A stretch of DNA of 64,000 nucleotides from Flavobacteriaceae bacterium (GTDB taxonomy: Bacteria; Bacteroidota; Bacteroidia; Flavobacteriales; Flavobacteriaceae). The notes under the pieces were generated by a model. The model did not search any database, was not told where the DNA came from, and saw only the letters and a list, made by a program, of their open reading frames with translations. The stretch spans positions 65,133 to 129,132 of the forward strand of contig JAKISG010000005.1 of the NCBI GenBank assembly GCA_021648755.1, read 5' to 3'. This document shows, in pieces, positions 1-8,645 of the stretch. Every line of letters begins with the position of its first letter. Position 1 is the first letter of the stretch. Made by a program: the position numbers and the translations under genes.

Positions 1-3000
1 TAGATGATAAATCTGCGTGATTTGCTAAAGCTAACGTATATAATCTATATGCTTGAGACAGCGTAGTATTCCAATTATGAGAACTTGCTCTCCAATCTTT
101 TGCAGTTCGTTTTTGATATTTTAACCAATTACTCATATAACTTAATGGTAAAACAAATCCTTTTTTTGCTGCTTCTAACATAAAATGTCCTCCGTAAGAA
201 GTACCCCAATCGTTTGCATCATTTTGTCCTCTCCAATAAGATAATCCACCAGAAGGCGTTTGAAAATCGCTTAGTTTTTTTATGGCCATTTTAACATGAT
301 CTTCCATTTCTTGTTTTTTCTGAACTGTTAGGTCAAAAATGGTACCTAAATACAATTGTGGAAAAGCACTAGATGTTGTTTGCTCTACACATCCATGAGG
401 GTACTGGATTAAATATTGCATACGTTGTCCAAAATTCATGGGTGGTAATGTAGAAAATTCTAGGGTTGTTTTATTACTTCCCTTAATACCAAAGGTTTTA
501 AAATCAATGGTTTTAGATGCATTTGGTTCTAAAATAATATCGATTACTTTATTAGTTATTGGGTTTGGATTTACGACATCAATCTCGACTTCGTAAGAGG
601 ATTTTTCACCATTCCCTTGAGCGATAACTTCAATTTTACTAATGCCTTTTGCTTCGGAAACGTCTAAATCAAAATATACCATTTTTTCGTCTGGTTTATC
701 AAAATTTAAGGTTTGTACTCTTTTACCAATGATTTTTATTCCTTTACTTAATTTTAAGGAGATTTTTGCATTTTTAATTTTTTTATCCATTGCAAAAACG
801 GCAACTGGAAGTGTTACTTTTTCTCCGGGGCTTAATTTTCTAGGTAAAGTGGCTAAAACCATTAGTGGTTTTTTAACGGGTGTTGTTTCTTCTGCCGAAC
901 CATATGCTGGTGAAGTATTATCGCCAGAGACTACCATTGTTCTAACTGAGCCAATGTATTTTGGCATTTTAATTATATGCGATTTGCTTTTATTTTTACC
1001 AACAGTAAATGGTCCTAAAGTTATGACTACTGGTTTAAATCGATTTGCTTTTTTAGATTTTTTGCCTTTGGCTTCTCCATCACCACCAATGGCATAAACT
1101 TGTTCTATACTACCTGAATATGCGCCAATAATAGCATCAAATAGATCCCATGTTTTTACACCTAAGGCTTGTTTTTTATAAAAATCTGTCCATGCATTTG
1201 GGGTTTTAAATCTGGTAATATCTAATAATCCTTCGTCAACAATTGCAATGGTATATGTCATAGGTTTACCATTTTTTTCTTTGATTTTTAGTGTAAAATT
1301 TTCTTCGGGTTTTAAAGATTTTGGCATATCAATTATTGGTTGTATCTTAGTATTTGGATCTTCTACCAATAATGGAATTATTCCGTACAAGCGTAAAGGT
1401 AAATCATTTTCTACTTTTGCATGAGGTTGTAATAATGAGATATTTACAAATACATTTGGTGCCATATTTTTATCAATAGGAATATCAATAACTGTTTCTC
1501 CTTTTTTTGTTTTTACCCATTTTTTATGCAATACTTCGCTACCATTTTCTATACTGATTAATGCGCGACCTTCTGTACCGCTTGGAAACGTAATTCGTGC
1601 TGTTTCACCAACATTATACTTGTCTTTATCACTAGAGAAAACTAACATTTTTGCTGCCTCTGGGTCGTCACTACTTTGACGTTTCCACCAATCTTTATAA
1701 AAATAGGCTGTTCTACCTGTTGCATGTCCACTTTTTGGGTCATAAATTCGTATTAAATATCGGTTTCCGTTTTCGTTAGGAACATTAATTTTAAAATTTC
1801 CTTTACCATTATTATCGGTGTTAATTTTAAATGATTTAAAAGTTTTATGATATGAATTACTTACATAAGATGCTAAATCATCGTAAGAGGAGTTCCACCA
1901 CCAGCGCCATTTTATTTCATAGATTTTTACTTCTAATCCTTTTCTTTTAATTGGGTTGCCTTTATCATCAACAGTAACTACATCAAAAGTTATATCTTCA
2001 TCAGTAAAAAAGGAACCGTAAGCACGAGATTTAGGTGATTTTAAACCTACAAAAGAGGTATATGGTGCGTAGTTTTTTGAAAAAACATCCATTGAATAAT
2101 CGCCTCCTTTTTCAAAAGTACGTGTAAAGAAAGATGCTCTTAACATACCTGGTGCTTTATTTCCAAAATCTATTTCTTTAGAAATTGTTGCATTTCCGTC
2201 AGCATCTAAAATACCGTCAAAAATGGTCAATTCCTCACTATTAAATGTACGTGTAGGATCGCTAAATTCATAGTTTGGATAGTTTTTAAAACTGGTATAG
2301 GCGTTAGAAAATTTAACTTTTACATCTGTTTTTAAATTTTTAGCAGGTGCTCCATGTAGCCATTTTACTGCTAATTTACCTTGTATTGGTTTTTTTGCAG
2401 AAAAAATTTCATCTGTAAAATTTATTTTAATTTTTAATCGGTTAGGTTTTATAGTTTCTACTTTAAGGACTTTGTAAAATGTTGCGCCACCAACACTGAC
2501 CTTAACGTTCCAACTACCTGTTGGTGCTGTATCTGATGTTACTATGTCAAATTTATAGAATCCGTTAATGCCTTGAGTTATTATTTTTTTATAAATCAAT
2601 TTTTGTTTGGCATCGGTAACTTCCATACGTACAGGGTGATTTTTTGGTAATTTATTGGCTTTATCGTTTAGAATAAAGTTTAGATGTAGTGTGTCTCCTG
2701 GTCGCCAAACGCCTCTTTCTCCATAGATGTAACCTAATAATCCTTTTTCTAATCGTTTACCCGAAACATCAAATTTACTTAGTGATAAAGAATTGCCATC
2801 TTCTAATTTTAGGTATGAAAAATTAGTACCATTAGAAACAATTGCAAAATAAGCATTTTTACTTTCATCTATATTTGCAAATCCATCGTTATCGGTTGTT
2901 GTTGAAAGAATTTCTTGTTGTTGATAATTATAGAGTCTAATTTTTGCTCCTGAAACTGGTTTGGTTGTTAAAATATCGGTTACTGCAAAATAATAATTTT

Positions 3001-4639
3001 TGTTTGTTCCTTTTTTTACAATAACACCTAGATTTGATGCTAAAATATTTTGTGACACAATGCTATTATCATCATGGTCGTAATAGGCTTGTTTGCATGG
3101 GTTTTCTCGATTGTTCCAATTATAATCGTAGTTGCGATAGTTATAAATTAAATTGTCCCAATATTGTTCTTCTTGTTCGTCTAATTCTGCTGCTTCTTTG
3201 GCTGTATAATTTTTAGTTTCATCGTAATAATAATCTTCTTCATAGTAATCTTCATCTTCATTATCTATTGCTTCTGAGCCATCGCAGGTAAATAAAGCGT
3301 ATTCTTTTTTAATACTAAATTCTACTCTATAAATTGCTCCTGGCTCTGTGTTTATTAACTTTGACAAATCAACGGAATAGGTTTTAAATTTGCCATCATT
3401 TAGGAAGTTATTTTTAATTAATTGAATTGTTTTTTTAGCAATTCTTCTTCCAACCCTTCTAACTTCATATTGGTTATTACTATTTAAATTATTATTTTGA
3501 AGAAATTGTAATACATTTTTTTCATAAATTTTAATTACACGAACATCTACTGCTTTTAAATTTACGGCTTCAAAATTGAGATTTAAATTAGATGAGTTTG
3601 GCAAAATAACACCATTACTAATCAGGCGCACTTTTGGTTTTAATTGCTCAAAAGTAACCGTTGCAGTGTACGGATTTTTAAGTTTGTAATCATCACTGTT
3701 TTTAATGCCTTTAAAAACTTCTAGGTTTACATTGCCCACAATTCTTTTTGATGGATATACTTTTAACAGGTTACCATCAACAACATATCTTAATTCTCCA
3801 GCATTTTTTAGGTGCACTAAACCGCTAAAATCTTGTTGTTTTTTTAATGGGTCCGAAAAATTTATTTGTAAATGTAATTCTGGGGTATGTTCTACATTAA
3901 CTCTTATTACGGAAAAATTATTTTTACCTAGAATTTTAAAAGTGTTTTCGCCTTTATTATCTATGTTTAATTTATTGCCATTCCATTTTATATCTATTTC
4001 AGAATCGTCTTCAAAGCGCTTAATACTATCTATTTTAAAAAGGAAACTTTGTGCAAATTCGATATTATTTTCCCATTTAATATCGAGTTTTTTCCCTTTT
4101 TGTGATGCGTTTATTAATTGTTTTACATTTTCTATAGACATTACATCAGCCAATTGTACATTGCCTTCTAAAAATTGCCATTCTTTAGAATACGACTGTA
4201 AATTCTTTGTGGTGATATTAAAATTCTGTGCAATAGTTTTAAAAGAAAATTTATATTTATTTTGTCCTTTTTTAACAGTAAATAGTTTTCCTAATGTTAC
4301 CGTAACGGTATATTCTGTATTTGATTTTAAATTTTCTTCTGGTTGAAAAATTAATGTTCGCTTGTTTAATGCATATAATTTTCCCTTAACAGAAGGTGAA
4401 ATACGAAATATACTTTTGTCAATTTCTTGATTTGCTTCCCAAGAATCTACATCTTTTGCCATGGTAATTTTAATAGGTTCGGTAACAGAGACACGACCAG
4501 AAGTTGTATAATAAATGTAATCTTTATACTTAAAAAGATTATCTGTACTTGGTTTTTTATCTTTACACGAAATAACTGTTGTAAAAACAATTATAAATAA
4601 CACGATTGTTTTAATGAGTTTTTTAGTTGTTAATTGCAT
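1..4639 (-). CDS. Alpha-2-macroglobulin family lipoprotein (3' end cut by window edge)
   Basis: The reading frame is open from an ATG at 4639 to the left edge, about 1546 codons; family members are often near 1800-1900 residues, so the C-terminal part is missing. The N-terminus is a lipoprotein signal (hydrophobic residues 8-23, lipobox ending in Cys25), placing the mature protein on the envelope. The N-terminal two thirds resemble stacked MG (beta-sandwich) domains, including a segment with GYIYGERGVWRPGD near the middle, a family hallmark. A PHGCVEQT motif puts the thioester Cys at residue 1417 (codon 391-389) and the Gln three residues on, so this is the thioester-bearing type. Bacterial homologues are thought to trap attacking proteases in the periplasm and often sit next to pbpC, which here would lie outside the window. 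An acidic, Tyr-rich stretch (EDEDYYEEDYYYDE) is a low-complexity insert. The family call is firm; the function comes from homologues. Confidence 0.9.
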   Translation of the reverse strand, partial: MQLTTKKLIKTIVLFIIVFTTVISCKDKKPSTDNLFKYKDYIYYTTSGRVSVTEPIKITMAKDVDSWEANQEIDKSIFRISPSVKGKLYALNKRTLIFQPEENLKSNTEYTVTVTLGKLFTVKKGQNKYKFSFKTIAQNFNITTKNLQSYSKEWQFLEGNVQLADVMSIENVKQLINASQKGKKLDIKWENNIEFAQSFLFKIDSIKRFEDDSEIDIKWNGNKLNIDNKGENTFKILGKNNFSVIRVNVEHTPELHLQINFSDPLKKQQDFSGLVHLKNAGELRYVVDGNLLKVYPSKRIVGNVNLEVFKGIKNSDDYKLKNPYTATVTFEQLKPKVRLISNGVILPNSSNLNLNFEAVNLKAVDVRVIKIYEKNVLQFLQNNNLNSNNQYEVRRVGRRIAKKTIQLIKNNFLNDGKFKTYSVDLSKLINTEPGAIYRVEFSIKKEYALFTCDGSEAIDNEDEDYYEEDYYYDETKNYTAKEAAELDEQEEQYWDNLIYNYRNYDYNWNNRENPCKQAYYDHDDNSIVSQNILASNLGVIVKKGTNKNYYFAVTDILTTKPVSGAKIRLYNYQQQEILSTTTDNDGFANIDESKNAYFAIVSNGTNFSYLKLEDGNSLSLSKFDVSGKRLEKGLLGYIYGERGVWRPGDTLHLNFILNDKANKLPKNHPVRMEVTDAKQKLIYKKIITQGINGFYKFDIVTSDTAPTGSWNVKVSVGGATFYKVLKVETIKPNRLKIKINFTDEIFSAKKPIQGKLAVKWLHGAPAKNLKTDVKVKFSNAYTSFKNYPNYEFSDPTRTFNSEELTIFDGILDADGNATISKEIDFGNKAPGMLRASFFTRTFEKGGDYSMDVFSKNYAPYTSFVGLKSPKSRAYGSFFTDEDITFDVVTVDDKGNPIKRKGLEVKIYEIKWRWWWNSSYDDLASYVSNSYHKTFKSFKINTDNNGKGNFKINVPNENGNRYLIRIYDPKSGHATGRTAYFYKDWWKRQSSDDPEAAKMLVFSSDKDKYNVGETARITFPSGTEGRALISIENGSEVLHKKWVKTKKGETVIDIPIDKNMAPNVFVNISLLQPHAKVENDLPLRLYGIIPLLVEDPNTKIQPIIDMPKSLKPEENFTLKIKEKNGKPMTYTIAIVDEGLLDITRFKTPNAWTDFYKKQALGVKTWDLFDAIIGAYSGSIEQVYAIGGDGEAKGKKSKKANRFKPVVITLGPFTVGKNKSKSHIIKMPKYIGSVRTMVVSGDNTSPAYGSAEETTPVKKPLMVLATLPRKLSPGEKVTLPVAVFAMDKKIKNAKISLKLSKGIKIIGKRVQTLNFDKPDEKMVYFDLDVSEAKGISKIEVIAQGNGEKSSYEVEIDVVNPNPITNKVIDIILEPNASKTIDFKTFGIKGSNKTTLEFSTLPPMNFGQRMQYLIQYPHGCVEQTTSSAFPQLYLGTIFDLTVQKKQEMEDHVKMAIKKLSDFQTPSGGLSYWRGQNDANDWGTSYGGHFMLEAAKKGFVLPLSYMSNWLKYQKRTAKDWRASSHNWNTTLSQAYRLYTLALANHADLSS

Positions 4640-4823
4640 AATTAAATGGTTTTTATTAAAACAAATACGATTGTTTTAAACTTGTTTTTAAGTATAAACT
4701 ATTTAAAGAGATCCTTGTGCTTTTAAAATCTATTAAAATAATATGTTATTTCTATTAATGCTATAAAATTACAAAATAATAGTGTTATTTCTAAATTTAT
4801 TTTATAAACGAGGATTAATAATT

Positions 4824-4831
4824 TATATTTG
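4824..4831 (+). promoter_or_regulatory. -7 box (TATATTTG) of the DoxX gene
   Basis: Matches the Bacteroidota -7 consensus TAnnTTTG and lies 20 nt before the ATG at 4852. A GTG at 4831 would lie inside the box, so the ATG is the better start. No clear -33 TTG was found. Confidence 0.55.
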
Positions 4832-4851
4832 TGCTAAATAGACACCAAATT

Positions 4852-5262
4852 ATGGAAAATTTATATGAATTAGGCATGCAGAATGCCACCGAATTACTAA
4901 TTCTTGCATTTTTAAGCGTAACTTTTTTACAATCTGGTATCGATAAATTAAGTGATTGGAAAGGGAATTTAAGTTATATAAATTCTGTTTTTGAAAAAAC
5001 TTTTTTAAAAAAATCGGCTCCTTTACTTTTAACTGTTGTTACTATAGGTGAACTAATTGGTGGTTTTTTAACTTTAGTAGGAGTTTTTCAAATTTACTTT
5101 TACGATTCTAAAAATTTAGGTTTACTTGGTGCTGTTATTTGTGCAAAAGTATTACTGGCATTACTATTTGGGCAACGTATAGCCAAAGATTATGCTGGAG
5201 CAATGACTATTGTTATTTATTTTATGGTTACTATTTTTGGGGTTTATATATTATCTAAATAA
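4852..5262 (+). CDS. DoxX-like small membrane protein
   Basis: A protein of about 136 residues with four predicted membrane helices and the DoxX-type signature near the first helix (FLQSGIDKLSDW). DoxX-like proteins are small integral membrane proteins of mostly unknown role, some linked to redox or thiol metabolism. The frame can be extended to a GTG at 4831, but a -7 promoter box covers that codon, so the ATG at 4852 (MENLYELG) is preferred. It is followed after 156 nt by an SPFH gene that has its own -7 box, so the two need not be one operon. The family assignment rests on helix pattern and motif only. Confidence 0.7.
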   Translation: MENLYELGMQNATELLILAFLSVTFLQSGIDKLSDWKGNLSYINSVFEKTFLKKSAPLLLTVVTIGELIGGFLTLVGVFQIYFYDSKNLGLLGAVICAKVLLALLFGQRIAKDYAGAMTIVIYFMVTIFGVYILSK

Positions 5263-5375
5263 AGATAATTTAGTAAAGCCTTTTTGGTCTTCAAAATTAG
5301 GTGCTATTGGTTTTAATTTCTTAAAAATGTGAATAACATTAACTGTTTAAGTTCCGTATTAGACTATTAAAATTG

Positions 5376-5383
5376 TATATTTG
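5376..5383 (+). promoter_or_regulatory. -7 box (TATATTTG) of the SPFH gene
   Basis: Exact TAnnTTTG match 35 nt before the ATG at 5419. Confidence 0.5.
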
Positions 5384-5418
5384 ATACATTGATTTTTAAC
5401 TTATAAAATAAAAAAATT

Positions 5419-6339
5419 ATGGATGTATTACTTAATAATTGGTGGATTATAATACCTATTTTAATATTGATTGCCTCTGGGTTCTTTATTGTAAAACAAC
5501 AAACAATTGCTGTTGTAGAGCGTCTTGGTAAATTTACTAAAGATTATGGTGCAGGGTTTCAGTTTAAGATTCCTATTATTGATAAAGTTGTTGGCCGCAT
5601 AAGTTTACGTATTCAACAATTAGATGTTATTGTAGAAACTAAAACACAAGATGATGTATTTGTACATTTAAAAATATCTGTTCAGTTTCAAATTCAACGA
5701 AACCATGTATATAATGCGTTTTATAAATTACAAAACCCGCATGAACAAATTACTGCTTTTATTTTTGATACGGTGAGGGCTGAAGTGCCTAAAATGCGTT
5801 TAGATGATGTATTTGTTAAAAAGGAAGAAATTGCTGTTGCAATACAACGTGAACTTAAAGAGGCTATGTTAGATTATGGTTATGATATTGTAAAAGCATT
5901 AGTAACCGATATTGACCCAGATGAAAACGTAAAGATTGCCATGAATAGAATTAATGCTGCTGAACGTGAAAAAGTAGCTGCTCAGCACGAAGGTGATGCA
6001 CAACGTATTTTAATTGTAGAACGCGCAAAAGCAGAAGCAGAAAGTAAGCGTTTACAAGGTAGAGGTATTGCTGATCAACGTAGAGAAATTGCTCGTGGTT
6101 TAGAAGAAAGTATGGAGGTTTTAAATAGAGCAGGTATAAACTCTCAAGAGGCTTCTGCATTAATTGTGATAACTCAACATTACGACACGTTACAAAGTAT
6201 TGGTGCTGATACTAATTCTAACTTAATTTTATTACCTAATAATCCAACGGCTGCAAGTTCTATGCTTAGTGATATGGTTACTAGTTTAGTTGCTGCTAAT
6301 AAAATGAATGAATCTGCTAATAAAAATAAAAAGAAGTAA
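5419..6339 (+). CDS. SPFH/Band 7 (stomatin/prohibitin-like) protein
   Basis: A 306-residue protein. One N-terminal membrane helix (about residues 8-26) is followed by a Band 7 domain starting at VKQQTIAVVERLGKF and running to about residue 190. Then comes an Ala/Glu/Arg-rich helical stretch (AEREKVAAQHEGDAQRIL, continuing as AEAESKRLQGRGIADQRR) typical of QmcA/stomatin-type coiled coils, and an Asn/Lys-rich tail. Family members form large membrane-bound rings and modulate proteases or membrane microdomains. The common partner NfeD is not adjacent. The family is certain; the partner is unknown. Confidence 0.9.
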   Translation: MDVLLNNWWIIIPILILIASGFFIVKQQTIAVVERLGKFTKDYGAGFQFKIPIIDKVVGRISLRIQQLDVIVETKTQDDVFVHLKISVQFQIQRNHVYNAFYKLQNPHEQITAFIFDTVRAEVPKMRLDDVFVKKEEIAVAIQRELKEAMLDYGYDIVKALVTDIDPDENVKIAMNRINAAEREKVAAQHEGDAQRILIVERAKAEAESKRLQGRGIADQRREIARGLEESMEVLNRAGINSQEASALIVITQHYDTLQSIGADTNSNLILLPNNPTAASSMLSDMVTSLVAANKMNESANKNKKK

Positions 6340-6353
6340 GAAAAATTTATTTT

Positions 6354-6386
6354 AAAGTCAAGTTTCATAGTGAAGCCTGACTTTTT
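6354..6386. terminator. Bidirectional hairpin between the SPFH gene and tatA
   Basis: AAAGTCAAGTTTC pairs with GAAGCCTGACTTT around a short loop, with G-T wobble and one mismatch. It is followed by TTTTT on the + side and by a U-rich tract on the - side. It sits between the ends of two convergent genes. Confidence 0.7.
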
Positions 6387-6389
6387 AGT

Positions 6390-6575
6390 TTATTTAACTA
6401 CCTCTTCTTTTTTATCATCTTCTTTAGAAGCGTTTTTAAATTCTTTAATCCCAGAACCTAAACCGCGCATTAATTCTGGTATTTTTTTTCCACCAACTAA
6501 TAATAATATTACGACTACAATTAGTATAACTTGTGGAGGACCAATCATTCCTAAAAAAATATTTTGTGCTATCAT
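6390..6575 (-). CDS. tatA: Sec-independent translocase subunit TatA/E
   Basis: A 61-residue protein with the TatA plan: a short periplasmic N-terminus, one membrane helix (about residues 14-29), then the glycine hinge and amphipathic helix GGKKIPELMRGLGSGIKEFK, and a charged tail rich in Lys and Glu. TatA forms the pore of the twin-arginine pathway that exports folded proteins. No tatC is nearby, which is common in Bacteroidota where tat genes are dispersed. It converges with the SPFH gene, with a hairpin between them. Confidence 0.93.
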   Translation of the reverse strand: MIAQNIFLGMIGPPQVILIVVVILLLVGGKKIPELMRGLGSGIKEFKNASKEDDKKEEVVK

Positions 6576-6731
6576 AATAAATGTATTTAGACTACAAATA
6601 TAGTTTAATTTATGAGTGATGTGTTATTAAAAATAATTTTTGTTGTTATTTTTAATTATAAACTCTTGCTCTCTCTTCTTTATTGTAATAATTTTATACT
6701 GAATAAATAATCTAATTACTAACACTTTAAA

Positions 6732-7772
6732 TCATAATTGCTGTAGTGTAAAAGAAAATATAGAGCCCTTACCAATTTCACTTTCAACAAAAACATCTTC
6801 ATTATGTGCTTCAATAATGTGTTTTACAATAGAAAGTCCTAAACCTGACCCTCCTTGATTTCTAGACCTACTTTTGTCTGCTCTATAAAATCGCTCAAAA
6901 ATTCTTAATTGGTTTTCTTTGGTTATACCTACACCATTATCTATTACCTGTACTATTACTTTATCTTTTTGATAAGCTTGAATACTCAGTTTTGTAAAGC
7001 CTTTATTTTTACTATAATTAATCGCATTAGAAATTAAATTTAAAAGTACTTGTTCTATCCTATCTCTATCTGCTTTTACAAATATTTTACCTTCATACAC
7101 TTTGTCAAAAAGTAAATTTATAGTTCTCTTTTTTGCCTTCATATCTAACAATTCAAAGACCTCTCTTACTAGATCTAAAATATCAAAATGGGTGATTTTT
7201 AGATTTAAATCACCTGTTTCTAATTTAGAAATTAAATCTAAATCTTTTACAATATGATTTAAACGCTCTACACCATTATTTGCACGCTCTAAATATTTAA
7301 GTCTAATTTCTTTATCATTAATTGCACCCTCTAACAAAGTTAAAATATAGCCTTGTACCGTAAATAAAGGTGTTTTTAGCTCGTGTGAAATATTACCTAA
7401 AAATTCTTTTCTATAATTTTCTCTTTCAGTAAGTATTTCTATTTCTAATCGCTTATTTTCGGCAAATAGTTGTACATTTTTTGATAAAGTTTCCATATTA
7501 GAAGTTATGCTATTTTTAGCTAAATTTTCTATATCTAAAATAGAAACGTCTTTATAAATTTTCTGAATTCTTTTATAAATAAATTTTTCAACTCTATACT
7601 GAATTAATAAGAAAGAAAAAATAATAAATATAAGTACAAAAAATAATAAATACCAATAACTAAAATTTTCATTTTTAAAAAGATAATTTGAAATTATTAA
7701 AATTAAAAAAACAAAAAAAGACAATGCAATTGAAGAATAAAATGCGAATTTATATGTCTTTCTATACTTCAT
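6732..7772 (-). CDS. Sensor histidine kinase (PhoR-like)
   Basis: A 346-residue membrane kinase. Two membrane helices (about residues 10-30 and 41-58) leave only a very short loop between them, so a large external sensor is absent. A linker leads to the HisKA domain with phospho-acceptor His130 in GNISHELKTP. The HATPase domain follows, with N box (LLNLISNAINYS), G1 (DNGVGI) and G2 (GGSGLGLSIVKH). It lies 12 nt downstream of its response regulator on the same strand, so the two are co-transcribed. The pair resembles PhoB/PhoR of Bacteroidota, but the signal cannot be told from sequence, so I give no symbol. Confidence 0.9.
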   Translation of the reverse strand: MKYRKTYKFAFYSSIALSFFVFLILIISNYLFKNENFSYWYLLFFVLIFIIFSFLLIQYRVEKFIYKRIQKIYKDVSILDIENLAKNSITSNMETLSKNVQLFAENKRLEIEILTERENYRKEFLGNISHELKTPLFTVQGYILTLLEGAINDKEIRLKYLERANNGVERLNHIVKDLDLISKLETGDLNLKITHFDILDLVREVFELLDMKAKKRTINLLFDKVYEGKIFVKADRDRIEQVLLNLISNAINYSKNKGFTKLSIQAYQKDKVIVQVIDNGVGITKENQLRIFERFYRADKSRSRNQGGSGLGLSIVKHIIEAHNEDVFVESEIGKGSIFSFTLQQL

Positions 7773-7784
7773 TCTATAATTAAC

Positions 7785-8474
7785 CTATTTTATAGTTTCA
7801 AATTTATAACCTACACCTTTAATAGTAATAAAATAATCATTTCCTATCTTTTTTCGTAATTTTCTAATATGTACATCTATAGTCCTGTCTCCTACAACGA
7901 CCTCTGTCCCCCAAACATTATTCATTATATCTTGCCTTTTTACTACTTTATTAACATTAGATGCTAAAAAATATAATAATTCAAACTCTTTTCGAGGTAA
8001 TATTATTCTTTTTTTGTCTTTTAAGACAAAGTAAGACTCTCTATCTATTACTAAATCACCAACATTTAATAGACTTGTTATAGTCTCTTTTATTAAATAT
8101 CGCCTTAATAGAGCCTTAACTTTACTGATTAATATTTTAGGCTTTACAGGCTTTGTTATATAATCATCAGCACCTGCTTCAAAACCTGCTATTTGCGAAT
8201 AATCTTCACTTCTTGCAGTAAAAAAAGTAATAATAACATCTTGTAAACTATCAATTTCTCTAATTTTTGTACAGGTTTCAATACCATCTAATTCTGGCAT
8301 CATAATATCTAATATAATTAAATGTGGTTTTATTTTAATAGCCTTTTGTATTGCTTTTTTGCCATTAATAGCGGTGAAAACTTGAAATCCTTCATTTTTT
8401 AAATTGTAACTAACAATTTCTAAAATATCTAGTTCGTCATCTACTAATAGTATTTTAATATCTTCTTTTCTCAA
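7785..8474 (-). CDS. OmpR/PhoB-family response regulator
   Basis: A 229-residue regulator. The receiver domain has the acidic pair Asp12/Asp13, phospho-acceptor Asp56 in LDIMMP, Thr86 and Lys108 (TKP). A winged-helix DNA-binding domain occupies about residues 130-225 (LPRKEFELLYFLA; VDVHIRKLRKKIG-like segment). The start codon appears to be TTG at 8474 (caa on the + strand): there is no ATG or GTG before the receiver begins, and a TAACTTTG box lies 18 nt upstream. It is the first gene of the pair with the histidine kinase. The target genes are unknown. Confidence 0.92.
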   Translation of the reverse strand: MRKEDIKILLVDDELDILEIVSYNLKNEGFQVFTAINGKKAIQKAIKIKPHLIILDIMMPELDGIETCTKIREIDSLQDVIITFFTARSEDYSQIAGFEAGADDYITKPVKPKILISKVKALLRRYLIKETITSLLNVGDLVIDRESYFVLKDKKRIILPRKEFELLYFLASNVNKVVKRQDIMNNVWGTEVVVGDRTIDVHIRKLRKKIGNDYFITIKGVGYKFETIK

Positions 8475-8491
8475 TATCTTATTTCTTCTTA

Positions 8492-8499
8492 CAAAGTTA
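8492..8499 (-). promoter_or_regulatory. -7 box (TAACTTTG) of the two-component operon
   Basis: TAnnTTTG match on the minus strand, 18 nt before the TTG start at 8474. It supports that unusual start codon. Confidence 0.5.
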
Positions 8500-8645
8500 A
8501 TTAATTCTAACGCAAAATATAGACAAATGTATTTTTATTGAGAAAATTTAGGCTTATATCAAAATATAGGTATATTCATTGCAAATAAGAATCAGAAAAA
8601 AGAGGAATTTAAAAGACCACAAAATATTGATTTAAATAATTTTTA

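Noticed and set aside
642..1097. Plus-strand frames inside the alpha-2-macroglobulin gene (also 3034-3216 and 3705-4346)
   Set aside because: They run antisense through a continuous, clearly coding minus-strand frame and match no family.
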